From positions 1,898,501-1,962,500 of the forward strand of contig NZ_CP020083.1 of the NCBI RefSeq assembly GCF_003431825.1: DNA of 64,000 nt, in the 5' to 3' direction. The stretch comes from Blastomonas fulva. Lineage in GTDB: Bacteria; Pseudomonadota; Alphaproteobacteria; Sphingomonadales; Sphingomonadaceae. The notes below the pieces were generated by a model that saw nothing but the letters and a program-made list of their open reading frames with translations, made no database searches and was not told the origin of the DNA. The position numbers and the translations under genes are program-made. This document shows, in pieces, positions 50,386-60,064 of the stretch (within the stretch, counting starts at the first letter, position 1; every line of letters starts with the position of its first letter).

Positions 50386-51232
50386 TCGCGCGCGCTTCGC
50401 TGCGCTGGGCGCCGAAGGCCTGGCTGCGCGCGAAATCAAGCGGCGGCTCGACCAGTCGCCTGCGCGCACCGTCAATGTCGGCGGCTGGCTGGGTGCGCCA
50501 ATGGTGCTTCCCGTCGATGACGGCTCGGGGGCAACCGTCACCGCGACGGTGCGCGATGGCGGGAATTGTTTCAATCTGAACTCGGTGGTGGCGGGCCAGC
50601 CTGGGGATTTCGCCGCGCGGCCGGTCGGCATCGGCCAGTTCGCCGGTCTGATGACCGCGCTCGGCGTGCCCGCGCAGGATGCAGCAGCGCTTGCCGATGC
50701 GCTGGCCGACTGGATCGACACCGATTCCGTGCCGCTGCCCGCCGGCGCCGAGGACCAGTTCTACATGCAGGGCGAGGCGCCCTTTCGCACCGCGGGCCAG
50801 CTGCTCGGCGACAAGGGCGAAGTGCAGGCGCTGCGCGGCATGACGCCGCAGCTTTATGCCCGGCTTGAGCCCTGGATCTGCGCGCTGCCCGATGCGATTC
50901 TCTCGCCGATCAACGTCAACACGCTGCTGCCCGAGCAGGCTCCGCTGATCATGATGCTCGCCCCCGGCCAGATCCCGCTGGAGCGCGCGCGCCGGCTGAT
51001 CGAGCAGCGCCCGCCGCTGGGCTATGCCCGGATCGCCGACTTCTGGCGGCCGCTGGCGCTGCAATCGCAGACCTTCGGGCCCGAAATCGAATCGCAGCCG
51101 CAGATCGTCAGCCGCTGGTTCGAGCTCGATCTGGTGATCGCGCAGGGCGAGAGTCGCTGGCGGCAGACCAGCCTGCTCGACGCGCAACTGACGCCCGCGC
51201 GCATCATCTCACGGCGGATCGGCGAGCCGTAA
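50240..51232 (+). CDS. gspK: Type II secretion minor pseudopilin GspK
   Basis: 330 residues. Leader up to SERG, then IALLSVLLLVAVMAIVTTLIL without Glu5, as is normal for GspK, which caps the pseudopilus tip with GspI and GspJ. CFNLNSVVAG, DALADWIDTDSVPLPAGAED and INVNTLLPEQAPLI are typical of the large GspK insertion domain. The ATG lies inside the end of the gspJ frame. Confidence 0.9.
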   Translation: MSAPGRPSERGIALLSVLLLVAVMAIVTTLILDRVNLAVRLAGNAGAADRARFAALGAEGLAAREIKRRLDQSPARTVNVGGWLGAPMVLPVDDGSGATVTATVRDGGNCFNLNSVVAGQPGDFAARPVGIGQFAGLMTALGVPAQDAAALADALADWIDTDSVPLPAGAEDQFYMQGEAPFRTAGQLLGDKGEVQALRGMTPQLYARLEPWICALPDAILSPINVNTLLPEQAPLIMMLAPGQIPLERARRLIEQRPPLGYARIADFWRPLALQSQTFGPEIESQPQIVSRWFELDLVIAQGESRWRQTSLLDAQLTPARIISRRIGEP

Positions 51233-51348
51233 GTGCCCGCCTAATTTAATTACAGCATTACGACAGATTTCCGCATTTTCCCTTGCATTGGGCCCATGCT
51301 TTGTAAGATAGCGAGCCGCGCCAATCGTTGCTTGACGATTGTCCCCAC

Positions 51349-51365
51349 GCGCTCCTAAGGAGCGC
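51349..51365. other. Hairpin upstream of tRNA-His
   Basis: GCGCTCC-TAA-GGAGCGC, a perfect 7-bp stem with three-base loop, with outer CCAC/GTGG pairing possible. No T tract, so a tRNA processing or transcription-pause role is only a guess. Confidence 0.35.
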
Positions 51366-51389
51366 CTCCGCGTGGCGTGTGCAGTGTGT

Positions 51390-51467
51390 GGCGACCGTAG
51401 CTCAGTTGGTTAGAGCGCCGGTTTGTGGTACCGGAGGTCGGGGGTTCGAGACCCCTCGGTCGCCCCA
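51390..51467 (+). tRNA. tRNA-His (anticodon GTG)
   Basis: Acceptor stem GCGACCG with CGGTCGC, preceded by the extra G at -1 (51390) opposite C73, the tRNA-His identity element. D arm GCTCAGTTGGTTAGAGC, anticodon stem CCGGT/ACCGG around TTGTGGT with GTG, T arm GGGGGTTCGAGACCCC. CCA encoded. Confidence 0.95.
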
Positions 51468-51531
51468 TCTGCCCTTGATATCGAGGCTTTTCAGCCCCCG
51501 CCGCGTCATGACCAGCCGGGGGAGTGCGCGC

Positions 51532-52599
51532 GTGCAAAGCTATTGGGATCTGCCTGACTTCGACGAGCATGAGGCTGTGCAGTATGTGCACGACCGCGCC
51601 TCGGGTCTTTCGGCGATCATCGCCATCCACTCGACCAAGCTTGGCCCCGCAGGCGGCGGCACGCGCTTCTGGCATTATGCCGACAAGGGCCGCGCGATCA
51701 CCGATGCGCTGCGCCTCTCGCGCGGCATGAGCTACAAGAACGCCATGGCCGGCCTGCCGATGGGCGGCGGCAAGGCCGTGATCCTCGCCGATGCCGACAG
51801 CCGCAAGACCCCCGAAATGCTCGCAGCCTTTGGCGATGCGATCGAGGCCCTGGGCGGGCGTTATGTCACCGCCGAGGATATCGGCATGTCGGACGCCGAC
51901 ATGGTCGCGATCTCCAAGCGCACCCGTTTCGTCTCGGGCCTGCCGGTCCAGCAGGAAGGTTCCGCAGGCGGCGATCCCGGCCCGTTCACAGCCAATGGCA
52001 TCTTCCAGGGCGTCAAGGCCGCGGTGCAGTTCAAGCTGGGCACCGACCGCCTCAAGGGCGTGCGTATCGCGGTGCAGGGCACCGGCAGCGTCGGCGGCGG
52101 GCTTGCCCGGCTGCTGGCGGCAGAGGGCGCCGATCTGACGCTCGCTGATGTCAACGCCGACCGCGCGCAGGCGCTAGCCGACGAACTGGGCGCGACGACC
52201 GTCTCTGCCGACCGTATCATGCAGGTCGAGGCCGATGTGTTCAGCCCCAACGCGCTGGGTGCGATCCTCGATTCGGAGAGCATCGAGAAGCTCAACGTCA
52301 AGATCGTCGCGGGCGGCGCGAACAACCAGCTCGCGCGGCCGCACCACGCCGACATGCTGGTCGACCGCGACATCCTCTATGCGCCCGACTATGTGATCAA
52401 CGCAGGCGGCATCATCTCGGTCGCGCTCGAATATTTCGCACAGGCCGAAGGCCGCACCGCACAGGTCGAGGATGTGCTCGCCCGGCTGACGGGGATCCCC
52501 CAGCGGCTCACCGGCATCTGGCAGGAAAGCCGTTCGACCGGCCAGTCGCCCGCCGCAGTGGCGGATGCGATGGCGCAGAAGCTGATCGGGCGGGGTTGA
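51532..52599 (+). CDS. Leucine/phenylalanine-type amino acid dehydrogenase
   Basis: 355 residues, Glu/Leu/Phe/Val dehydrogenase family. Oxidatively deaminates a branched-chain or aromatic amino acid with NAD. Visible are GPAGGGTRFW, MSYKNAMAGLPMGGGKAVI (catalytic Lys), GRYVTAEDIGMS, the NAD fold VQGTGSVGGGLARLLAAEGADLTLADVN, and GGANNQLA. The start is GTG at 51532, chosen for the GGGGGAG seven bases upstream; the in-frame ATG at 51508 has none. Exact substrate is not resolvable from sequence. Confidence 0.9.
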   Translation: MQSYWDLPDFDEHEAVQYVHDRASGLSAIIAIHSTKLGPAGGGTRFWHYADKGRAITDALRLSRGMSYKNAMAGLPMGGGKAVILADADSRKTPEMLAAFGDAIEALGGRYVTAEDIGMSDADMVAISKRTRFVSGLPVQQEGSAGGDPGPFTANGIFQGVKAAVQFKLGTDRLKGVRIAVQGTGSVGGGLARLLAAEGADLTLADVNADRAQALADELGATTVSADRIMQVEADVFSPNALGAILDSESIEKLNVKIVAGGANNQLARPHHADMLVDRDILYAPDYVINAGGIISVALEYFAQAEGRTAQVEDVLARLTGIPQRLTGIWQESRSTGQSPAAVADAMAQKLIGRG

Positions 52600-52608
52600 A
52601 GATAAGTT

Positions 52609-52750
52609 CTCCCCTCCCGCATGCGGGAGGGGAAGCGCGGCTTGCCGCGCGGGGTGGGCGCGAGCCGCAGGCGAGCGAGCAACCTGGCCTTTACAGGCCC
52701 ACCCTGGCCCGGGAAGCCGGGCCTGCCCCTCCCGCATGCGGGAGGGGAGA
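52609..52750. repeat. Palindromic repeat between dehydrogenase and ccmC
   Basis: Outer arms CTCCCCTCCCGCATGCGGGA and TCCCGCATGCGGGAGGGGAG, each itself palindromic around GCATGC. Inner GGGTGGGC and CCCACCC also pair. Same family as 21919-22033 and 37707-37825. Confidence 0.8.
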
Positions 52751-52883
52751 GTTGCAATTGCATGCTCTCGGCCGTCAGTTGGCCAGCCCCCACGCAAATT
52801 CCCTTGAGGCTGTGCCAGCATCGTGGCAACAAGGGACGACGCCGATATGCCTCGGCGCAAGGAAGCTGACGCAACGCTCGCTC

Positions 52884-53615
52884 ATGCACGGTTTTGCCAA
52901 TCCTACGCGATTTCTGTCGATTGCCCGTCCGCTGACCCCGGCGTTGATGGTGACCGGCCTGATCATGGTCGCAATCGCCCTGTTTCTCGGACTGTTCAAC
53001 GCCCCAGCCGACCGGCTGATGGGCGAGACGGTGCGCATTCTCTACATTCACGTTCCTGCCGCGTGGCTGGGCATGGCGGGCTGGACCAGCATAGCCATCG
53101 CCAGCCTAGTCGAGCTGGTCTGGCGGCACCCGCTGGCCGGAATCGCCGCGCGCGCCTCGGCGCTGCCCGGCGCGTTCTTCTGCGCCTTGTGCCTTGCCAC
53201 CGGATCGATCTGGGCCAGGCCCACCTGGGGCACCTGGTGGGTGTGGGACGGCCGGCTGACATCGATGCTGGTGCTGCTGTTCCTGTATCTCGGCTACATG
53301 GCGCTTGCCGATGCCAGCCAGAAGGATGCCGCGGCCGGGCGGAACGGCACCGGACGGGTCGCTGCGATCTTCGGGCTGATCGGCGCGATCAATGTGCCCA
53401 TCATCAACCGCTCGGTGGTGTGGTGGAACAGCCTGCACCAGCCGGCCAGCATCACCATGGGCAAGTCGGCGATCGACCCTGCGTTCCTGTGGCCGCTGGG
53501 CATGGCGGTGATCGGCTTCTCGCTGATCTTCGGCGCGATCGTGCTGATGCGGATGCGCACCCTGCTGGCGGATATCCGGATAGAGGCGCGGATGCGCAGG
53601 CTGGCTGCGGCATGA
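52884..53615 (+). CDS. ccmC: Heme exporter subunit CcmC
   Basis: 243 residues, six membrane helices. Heme-handling protein of cytochrome c maturation that loads heme on CcmE. The WWD-type motif WGTWWVWDGRLTS is present near residue 122, with flanking His (LYIHVPAAW and WWNSLHQPASI). First ccm gene in the window; ccmA and ccmB, which form the ABC complex, are not here. The start at 52884 lies past the palindromic repeat. Confidence 0.95.
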   Translation: MHGFANPTRFLSIARPLTPALMVTGLIMVAIALFLGLFNAPADRLMGETVRILYIHVPAAWLGMAGWTSIAIASLVELVWRHPLAGIAARASALPGAFFCALCLATGSIWARPTWGTWWVWDGRLTSMLVLLFLYLGYMALADASQKDAAAGRNGTGRVAAIFGLIGAINVPIINRSVVWWNSLHQPASITMGKSAIDPAFLWPLGMAVIGFSLIFGAIVLMRMRTLLADIRIEARMRRLAAA

Positions 53616-53740
53616 CCCAGTGGACCTATGTCATCATGACCTATGCGCTGGGCATCGGCGGGACCATCGGCCTGATCGGCTATTGCTGGATCGCCCTGAA
53701 GCGCGCAGAAGCGCGGCTGGATGCGCTCAAGCGCAAGTGA
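53612..53740 (+). CDS. ccmD: Heme exporter protein CcmD
   Basis: 42 residues with one membrane helix (YVIMTYALGIGGTIGLIGYCW) and a basic cytoplasmic tail (KRAEARLDALKRK), the standard CcmD layout. Tethers holo-CcmE to CcmC and the ABC module. Overlaps ccmC as ATGA. Confidence 0.9.
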   Translation: MTQWTYVIMTYALGIGGTIGLIGYCWIALKRAEARLDALKRK

Positions 53741-53753
53741 ACCGGACAAATCC

Positions 53754-54206
53754 ATGAAAGCCAAACACCAGCGTCTCGTCCTGATCTGCATCGCCTTTGT
53801 CGGCCTGCTGGCGGCGGGGCTGATCGCGGCCTATGCGCTGCGCGATCAGGCGAGCTATTTCTACACCCCGGGCGACATCGCCGAAAAGGGTGTCGAGCCC
53901 GGCCAGGCGATTCGGCTGGGCGGCATGGTGCAGCGCGGGTCGATCAAGACTCAGGCGGACGGCGTGACCATCGATTTCATCGTCGAGGACGGCAAGGGCA
54001 CGGTCCCGGTGCGCTTTACCGGTATCACCCCCGACCTGTTCGTCGAGGGATCTGGCGTGGTTGCCGAGGGCCGGATGGACAAGGCGGGGTTCTTCGTCGC
54101 CGACAACCTGCTCGCCAAGCATGACGAAAACTACGTGCCGCGTGAAATGCGCGACATGACCAAGGCCGATGTCGAAAAGGTCGCAGGTACGGTGCAGCAG
54201 CCATGA
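53754..54206 (+). CDS. ccmE: Heme chaperone CcmE
   Basis: 150 residues. N-terminal anchor, then an OB-fold periplasmic domain. The heme-binding His is His123 in AKHDENYVPREM, the HxxxY form. Starts 13 bases after ccmD and overlaps ccmF as ATGA. Confidence 0.95.
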   Translation: MKAKHQRLVLICIAFVGLLAAGLIAAYALRDQASYFYTPGDIAEKGVEPGQAIRLGGMVQRGSIKTQADGVTIDFIVEDGKGTVPVRFTGITPDLFVEGSGVVAEGRMDKAGFFVADNLLAKHDENYVPREMRDMTKADVEKVAGTVQQP

Positions 54207-56185
54207 TCGCAGAAATCGCGCTTGCCATGCTGTGGCTCGCCGCAGCGCTCGCGGTGCTGCAGCTTGGCCTTGGCAGCTATGCGCTGACCGCGCGCGGTGC
54301 CGAGTTCCTGCGCGCGATCCGCCCGATCGCAGTGGTGCAGGGCGTGCTGGTCGCGATTGCCTTCGCGCTGCTGATCGTTCTGTTCCTGCGCACCGACCTG
54401 TCGGTCAAATTGGTCGCGGCGAACAGCCATTCGCTCAAGCCCATCATCTACAAGGTCGCCGGAGCGTGGGGCAATCACGAAGGCTCGATGCTGCTGTGGG
54501 TGACCGTGATGGGCATGGCGGGCGGTTTCGTCGCGCTGCTCGAGCGGCGGCTGAACGAGCGCACGATGGTCGCGACGCTGGCAGGCCAAGCGTTCGTCAG
54601 CCTGGGCTTCTATGCCTTCATGCTGTTTTCCTCCAACCCGTTCGAGCGATTGAACCCCGCACCGGTGGAGGGCAACGGCCTCAACCCGCTGCTGCAGGAC
54701 CCCGGTCTCGCCTTCCATCCGCCGACGCTCTATATCGGCTATGTCGGGCTTTCGATCGCGTTCTCGTTCGCGGTCGGCGCGCTGATCACCCGCGATGTCG
54801 GCCCCGCATTTGCCCGCGCGATGCGCCCCTGGGTGATGGGCGCGTGGATTTTCCTCACGCTCGGCATCACCGCGGGATCGTGGTGGGCCTATTACGAACT
54901 CGGCTGGGGCGGCTGGTGGTTCTGGGATCCGGTCGAGAACGCCTCGCTGATGCCCTGGCTCGCCGCAACCGCCTTGCTGCATTCGGTGAGCGTGCTGGCG
55001 ACGCGCAACGCGCTTAAGGCATGGACGGTGATGCTCGCGGTGGTCGCGTTCTCCATGTCGATGGTCGGCACCTTCCTGGTGCGTTCGGGGATTTTGACCA
55101 GCGTGCATGCGTTTGCGGTCGATCCGGAACGCGGCAGCTTCATCCTCGCGTTGCTCGCGATCTATATCGGCGGCGCGCTCGCTCTGTTCGGGCTGCGCGC
55201 ATCGACCGTCACCGAGGGCGCGCGCTTCCATCTGTTCAGCCGCGAAGGCGCGCTGGTGATGAACAACGTGCTGCTGGTCGGCGTGCTGGGCATTGTCCTC
55301 ATGGGGACGCTCTATCCCTTGGTAACCGAGGCGTTCGACACCAAGGTCTCGGTCGGCCCGCCCTATTTCAATCCGGTGAGCGCGATCTTCGTGTTCCCGA
55401 TGCTGATCATCATGGCGGCAGGCCCGCTGATGCGCTGGCGCTCGGACAATGGCCGCAAGCTCACCAGCCTGATGGCGGTGCCTGCGCTCGTGGCCGCAGC
55501 CACGCTGGCGCTGGTCGTGGTGTTCGGCGGCGATATCGGCGTGCTGCCCCTGCTCGGCCTCGTGTTTGCAGCAGGTCTGGCGGTCGCCAGCGTGCTGCCC
55601 TTGTGGAAGCGCAACCTGCGCCGCACGCCGGCGCATATCTACGGCATGGTCATCGCGCATCTGGGGATCGCGGTTGCGCTCGCCGGAATGGCATCCGAAA
55701 GCGCGTTCAACACCGAAAAGCTGGTGGCGAGCGAATTCGGCCAGAGTCACAAGGTCGGCCCCTGGACGATCGAGATGCAGGGTGTTCGCCCGATCGCCGG
55801 CCCCAACTGGACCGCGCTCGAGGCGCGGCTGGTCGCGCGCTATGGCGACAGCAACGTGCAGACCGTGCTCAATCCGCAATCGCGCATGTTCGCATCTCCG
55901 CCGACCGCAACCAACGAGGCCGCCTTGCTGACCCGCTGGAACGGCCAGTTGTACGTCGTGCTGGGCGAAGAGGGCGAGGATGGCCGCTGGCAGCTTCGCC
56001 TGTGGTGGAAGCCTTTCGTGCCGCTGATCTGGTATGGCGGGTTGATGATCGGGCTGGGCGGCATTCTCGCGCTGGTCGGGCGCACCTCGCGCGACCTGCG
56101 CCGCAAGGACCAGCCCGAGTACGAGCCGATCGCCGCGCCTGCTCCGGGCACGCCCGCTGCCGGGGGCAAGGAAGCGCTGGCATGA
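54203..56185 (+). CDS. ccmF: Cytochrome c heme lyase subunit CcmF
   Basis: 660 residues, about fourteen membrane helices. WGNHEGSMLLWV, the WWD domain WGGWWFWDPVENASLMPWL, and PTLYIGYVGLSIAFSFA (heme and His ligands) are present. Attaches heme to apocytochrome with CcmH and CcmI. Third WWD-family feature of the operon after CcmC. Confidence 0.96.
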   Translation: MIAEIALAMLWLAAALAVLQLGLGSYALTARGAEFLRAIRPIAVVQGVLVAIAFALLIVLFLRTDLSVKLVAANSHSLKPIIYKVAGAWGNHEGSMLLWVTVMGMAGGFVALLERRLNERTMVATLAGQAFVSLGFYAFMLFSSNPFERLNPAPVEGNGLNPLLQDPGLAFHPPTLYIGYVGLSIAFSFAVGALITRDVGPAFARAMRPWVMGAWIFLTLGITAGSWWAYYELGWGGWWFWDPVENASLMPWLAATALLHSVSVLATRNALKAWTVMLAVVAFSMSMVGTFLVRSGILTSVHAFAVDPERGSFILALLAIYIGGALALFGLRASTVTEGARFHLFSREGALVMNNVLLVGVLGIVLMGTLYPLVTEAFDTKVSVGPPYFNPVSAIFVFPMLIIMAAGPLMRWRSDNGRKLTSLMAVPALVAAATLALVVVFGGDIGVLPLLGLVFAAGLAVASVLPLWKRNLRRTPAHIYGMVIAHLGIAVALAGMASESAFNTEKLVASEFGQSHKVGPWTIEMQGVRPIAGPNWTALEARLVARYGDSNVQTVLNPQSRMFASPPTATNEAALLTRWNGQLYVVLGEEGEDGRWQLRLWWKPFVPLIWYGGLMIGLGGILALVGRTSRDLRRKDQPEYEPIAAPAPGTPAAGGKEALA

Positions 56186-56198
56186 GCCTTCTGATCGC

Positions 56199-56726
56199 AT
56201 GAAACACTGGGCCATCTGGCTGCCGCTCGCGCTGTTCGGCGTGCTGTTCGCCGTGTTTGCGAGCGGCCTGATCGCGCCCGGCGATCGCACCATCAGCTCG
56301 CAGATGATCGGCAAGCCGCTGCCCGATTTCGATCTGCCCCAGGCAGTGCCCGATCGGCCCGCGCTGGCGCGCACCAACTTCACCGATGGCAAGCCCCGGC
56401 TGCTCAACGTCTTTGCCAGCTGGTGCGTGCCCTGCATCGCCGAGGCGCCGTATCTGCAGCAGCTCGCCGATGCCGGGGTCGAGATCAACGGCGTCGCAAT
56501 CCGTGATCGCGGTCCAGACGTGCAGGCGTTCCTTGCGCGCAACGGCAACCCCTATGCGCGGATCGGCGCGGACGATGTCAGCAAGATTCAGTTCGACCTG
56601 GGCTCGTCGGGCGTCCCTGAAACCTTCGTCATCGATGGCAAGGGCATGATCACCTATCAGCATATCGGCGACATCCGTCCCGAACATGTGCCCGTGATCC
56701 TGCAGAAACTGAAGGAAGCGCAGTGA
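56199..56726 (+). CDS. ccmG: Thiol:disulfide interchange protein CcmG/DsbE
   Basis: 175 residues. N-terminal anchor and a thioredoxin domain with active site WCVPC at 75-79 and cis-Pro in GSSGVPETFVID. Keeps the CxxCH of apocytochromes reduced. Stop overlaps the ccmH start as TGATG. Confidence 0.93.
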   Translation: MKHWAIWLPLALFGVLFAVFASGLIAPGDRTISSQMIGKPLPDFDLPQAVPDRPALARTNFTDGKPRLLNVFASWCVPCIAEAPYLQQLADAGVEINGVAIRDRGPDVQAFLARNGNPYARIGADDVSKIQFDLGSSGVPETFVIDGKGMITYQHIGDIRPEHVPVILQKLKEAQ

Positions 56727-57244
56727 TGGCGCCGCGCGCCCCACACCCGTTTGTCCCGAGCGTGTCGAGGGACCTTTCGCTACCCTTGCGTGCACGTCCC
56801 TCGACTTCGCTCGGGAACACGGTGAGGTGGCTTTTCGTCATGATCCTGGCGATGCTTGCCGCCCCGCTCGCCGCGCAGGACACTCTTCCACCCGCGCCCT
56901 ACGCCTACAAGCAGCTCGATGACCCGGCGAAGGAAAAGTCTGCGCAGGATCTGATGATGACGCTGCGCTGCCTGACCTGCCAGAGCCAGTCGATCGCCGA
57001 TTCGGATGCGCCGATGGCAGGCGACATGCGCCATCAGGTGCGCACGCGCATCGCAGCGGGTGAAGACCCCGAGGCGATCCGGGCGTGGCTGATCGAACGC
57101 TATGGCGACTGGGTGTCCTATCAACCGCAGGTGACCGCGATGACCTGGCCGCTGTTCGCAGCCCCGATCGTGCTGCTGCTGTTCGCAGGCATCATCGCCC
57201 GCAAGCGCTTTGGCAAGGCCAAGGCAACCGGAGACAAGAGCTGA
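56726..57244 (+). CDS. ccmH: Cytochrome c maturation protein CcmH, repeat-derived N-terminus
   Basis: 172 residues from the coupled ATG at 56726. About 32 N-terminal residues (APHPFVPSVSRDLSLPL region) are read from a palindromic repeat. The expected signal peptide starts afterwards at RWLFVMILAMLAAPLAA, where a GTG at 56822 could also serve as start. The mature domain has the thiol motif LRCLTCQSQS and the C-terminal anchor WPLFAAPIVLLLFAGII. CcmH receives electrons from CcmG. Both starts are possible; only the second gives a standard signal peptide. Confidence 0.88.
   Translation: MAPRAPHPFVPSVSRDLSLPLRARPSTSLGNTVRWLFVMILAMLAAPLAAQDTLPPAPYAYKQLDDPAKEKSAQDLMMTLRCLTCQSQSIADSDAPMAGDMRHQVRTRIAAGEDPEAIRAWLIERYGDWVSYQPQVTAMTWPLFAAPIVLLLFAGIIARKRFGKAKATGDKS
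56753..56817. repeat. Inverted repeat inside the 5' end of ccmH
   Basis: GTCCCGAGCGTGTCGAGGGA with C (56753-56773) pairs with GTCCCTCGACTTCGCTCGGG with AA (56796-56817), one bulge. A relative of the TTCGACAAGCTCAGG element at 22095. Confidence 0.75.
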
Positions 57245-57945
57245 TGGCGTGGGTGATCGTTCTGCTGGTGGCCGTGGCCATCATGGCCGGCATGATCTGG
57301 CTGGGCAAGCTGCCGCGCCGGGCGTGGGAACTTGCGGGTGCCGCGCTGTTCCTGGGGATTGCGGGCTATGCCTGGCAGGGCCAGCCCTCGCTCGCCGGAT
57401 CGCCCAAGGAGCCGGTCGAGAAGCTCAGCATGTTCGACGAGGACCTCGCCAAGCAGCGCGACGAGATGGGCGGCAACTTCGGCGATGCCCGCGCCTGGCT
57501 GGTGCTGGCCGATGCGCAGAGCCGCCAGGGCAAGTTCGCCACCGCCGCCACCGCGCTCAGCAAGGGCCTGGAGACCTATCCCGAGGACACCGATCTGTGG
57601 GTGGCGCTCGGCAATGCGCTGGTCGGCCACAGCAACGGCCTGCTGACGCCTGCATCGCAGTTCGCCTATCAGAAGGCCGCGACGCTGACCCCCGATCACC
57701 CCGCACCGCCGTTTTTCCTGGGGCTGGCGCTCGCCACATCGGGTCAGTTGCAGCAGGCGCGGGCGATCTGGGGCGAACTGCTCGAGCGCTCCCCGCCCGA
57801 GGCCGAATGGCGCGAGGACCTGACCACACGACTCGCGCGGATCGATGCTTTGATCGCCCAGCAGAGCGGTGCGCCCGCGCCGGGCATGCCCGGATCGGTG
57901 CCGCCGACTGCGGATCCAGCGCAACCCGTTGATTCACAACCATAA
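57244..57945 (+). CDS. ccmI: Cytochrome c maturation protein CcmI, TPR type
   Basis: 233 residues. Two N-terminal membrane segments (WVIVLLVAVAIMAGMIWLG and ELAGAALFLGIAGYAW) and a periplasmic TPR domain (ARAWLVLADAQSRQGKFATAATALSKGLE, then PAPPFFLGLALATSGQLQQARAIW). Chaperones apocytochrome c to CcmF-CcmH. Starts one base into the ccmH stop. A hairpin ATAATCGC/GCGATTAT overlaps its own stop (57942-57963) but has no T tract. Last gene of the operon. Confidence 0.88.
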   Translation: MAWVIVLLVAVAIMAGMIWLGKLPRRAWELAGAALFLGIAGYAWQGQPSLAGSPKEPVEKLSMFDEDLAKQRDEMGGNFGDARAWLVLADAQSRQGKFATAATALSKGLETYPEDTDLWVALGNALVGHSNGLLTPASQFAYQKAATLTPDHPAPPFFLGLALATSGQLQQARAIWGELLERSPPEAEWREDLTTRLARIDALIAQQSGAPAPGMPGSVPPTADPAQPVDSQP

Positions 57946-58076
57946 TCGCCACACCGCGATTATATTGCACCGCATCATGCCGCATGCTAATCCGCGTGCC
58001 ATTGCCGATTTGGCGATAGGCGAAAGGGGACGATGAACGCGGGCTGCCTGGCCTTCACGCGTTCGCACACTGCCCG

Positions 58077-60050
58077 ATGATAACTGATACTCCTTCAGAA
58101 GTGCCCTCAGAGCAACCGAGTGCCGGGTCGATGGCGGGCGAACAGGTGGCCCAGCAGGCTGGCAACGCTGACACGCACAGCAGTTCGGTGGCGTTGCTCG
58201 CGTTCGGCGCGATCGGCATCGTGTTCGGTGATATCGGCACCAGCCCGATCTACGCGTTTCGCGAGACCTTTGCCGGGCACCATCCGCTTACCCCTGACCG
58301 CGAGCATATCTTCGGCGTCGTCAGCCTGATCTTCTGGTCGATGACGCTGGTCGTGGGGGTGCAATATGTCAGCATCCTGATGCGCGCGGACAACAAGGGG
58401 CAGGGCGGCAGCCTCGCGCTCGTCGCACTGATCTCGCGCAGCATCGGACGCACCAGCTATGGCTGGCTGCTCATCCTGCTGGGCGTATTCGCCACCGCAT
58501 TGTTCTACGGCGACAGCATGATCACGCCCGCAATTTCGGTGCTGTCGGCGGTGGAAGGGTTGACCGTGGTCAACCCCGGGCTGCAACCGCTCGTCATTCC
58601 GATCGCAGTCGCGCTGCTCGTGTTCCTGTTCTTCATCCAGTCGCGCGGCACCGCCAAGATCGGGACGTTGTTCGCGCCGATCATGGTGCTCTATTTCACC
58701 ACGATCACGGTGCTGGGTGTCTACCAGATCCTGTTCAATCCCGAGATCCTGCTGGCGCTAAACCCTTGGTATGCGGTGCGGTTCTTCATCAATGACGGCT
58801 GGTTCGCGTTCCTGGCATTGGGCTCCGTCGTCCTCGCGGTGACGGGCGCCGAGGCGCTGTATTCGGACATGGGCCATTTCGGGCGCGGCCCGTTGCGGCT
58901 ATCGTGGTTCGGCTTCGTCATGCCCGCGCTGCTGATCAACTATTTCGGCCAGGGCGCGATGATCATCGGCATGGGCCCTGCGGAGGCTGCCGAGACGATC
59001 AAGAACCCGTTCTTCCTGCTCGCGCCCGACATGCTGAGGCTGCCACTGGTGCTGCTCGCGACTGCGGCCACATTCATCGCCAGCCAGGCGGTGATCTCGG
59101 GCGCGTTCTCGATCACCCATCAGGCGATCCAGCTGGGCTATATCCCGCGTCTGTCGATCAAGCACACCAGCGCGTCGGAAAGCGGCCAGATCTACATTCC
59201 GCTGATCAACTGGGTGTTGATGATCGCGGTGATCCTTCTGGTGCTGACCTTCCAGAGCTCGAGCAACCTTGCCGCGGCCTATGGCATCGCGGTGACCGGC
59301 GCGATGCTGATCGATACCTGCCTGATGGCGGTGCTGCTGATCGCGATGTGGAAGTGGAAATTGTGGATGGCGATTCCCGTCATCGTCACCTTCGTGGTGG
59401 TCGATGGCGCCTACTTCCTGGCAAACGCCACCAAGATTCCCGATGGCGGCTGGTTCCCGCTGGTCATCGGCGCGTTCACCTTCACGCTGCTCACCACCTG
59501 GGCGCGCGGTCGCAAGCTGATGCGCGAGACGATGATCGAAAGCGCGCTGCCGATCGAGGTGTTCGTCAAGTCCGCGCAAGGCTCGGCCACCCGGGTCAAG
59601 GGCACCGCGATCTTCATGGCATCGGCAACCACCGGCGTGCCCACCGCGCTTCTGCACAATATGAAGCACAACAAGGTCATCCATGAGCGCGTCGTCATTC
59701 TGACGGTGCAGATCATGGAGGTGCCCTATGTCACCGATGCCAACCGCTTCCAGGTGGAAAGCCTGGGACACGGCTTCTACCGAATGGTGCTGCGTTATGG
59801 TTTCATGCAGTCGACCGATGTGCCCGCTGCGCTCAAGGACGTGAAGGAACTGTGCGGCGGCAAGTTCGAGATGCTGCAGACCAGCTTCTTCCTCTCGCGC
59901 CAGACCCTGCTCACCGCCGAACGCCCCGGAATGCCGGTGTGGCGCGAGAAGATCTTCGCCTGGATGCTGCGCAACTCGGCCAGCCCGATGGAGTTCTTCA
60001 ACCTGCCCTCCAACCGCGTGGTGGAACTCGGCAGCCAGCTGGAAATCTAG
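58077..60050 (+). CDS. kup: Low-affinity potassium transporter Kup
   Basis: 657 residues, twelve membrane helices, KUP/HAK/KT family. [16 protein letters not shown] near residue 50, GEGGS-type region as [48 protein letters not shown], and a soluble C-terminal domain. The N-terminus has a 38-residue polar extension. Takes up K+ with H+. Confidence 0.95.
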   Translation: MITDTPSEVPSEQPSAGSMAGEQVAQQAGNADTHSSSVALLAFGAIGIVFGDIGTSPIYAFRETFAGHHPLTPDREHIFGVVSLIFWSMTLVVGVQYVSILMRADNKGQGGSLALVALISRSIGRTSYGWLLILLGVFATALFYGDSMITPAISVLSAVEGLTVVNPGLQPLVIPIAVALLVFLFFIQSRGTAKIGTLFAPIMVLYFTTITVLGVYQILFNPEILLALNPWYAVRFFINDGWFAFLALGSVVLAVTGAEALYSDMGHFGRGPLRLSWFGFVMPALLINYFGQGAMIIGMGPAEAAETIKNPFFLLAPDMLRLPLVLLATAATFIASQAVISGAFSITHQAIQLGYIPRLSIKHTSASESGQIYIPLINWVLMIAVILLVLTFQSSSNLAAAYGIAVTGAMLIDTCLMAVLLIAMWKWKLWMAIPVIVTFVVVDGAYFLANATKIPDGGWFPLVIGAFTFTLLTTWARGRKLMRETMIESALPIEVFVKSAQGSATRVKGTAIFMASATTGVPTALLHNMKHNKVIHERVVILTVQIMEVPYVTDANRFQVESLGHGFYRMVLRYGFMQSTDVPAALKDVKELCGGKFEMLQTSFFLSRQTLLTAERPGMPVWREKIFAWMLRNSASPMEFFNLPSNRVVELGSQLEI

Positions 60051-60064
60051 AAGGGGGCCGGGCC

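Noticed and set aside
57942..57963. Terminator of the ccm operon
   Set aside because: The stem ATAATCGC/GCGATTAT is AT-rich and is not followed by a T tract.
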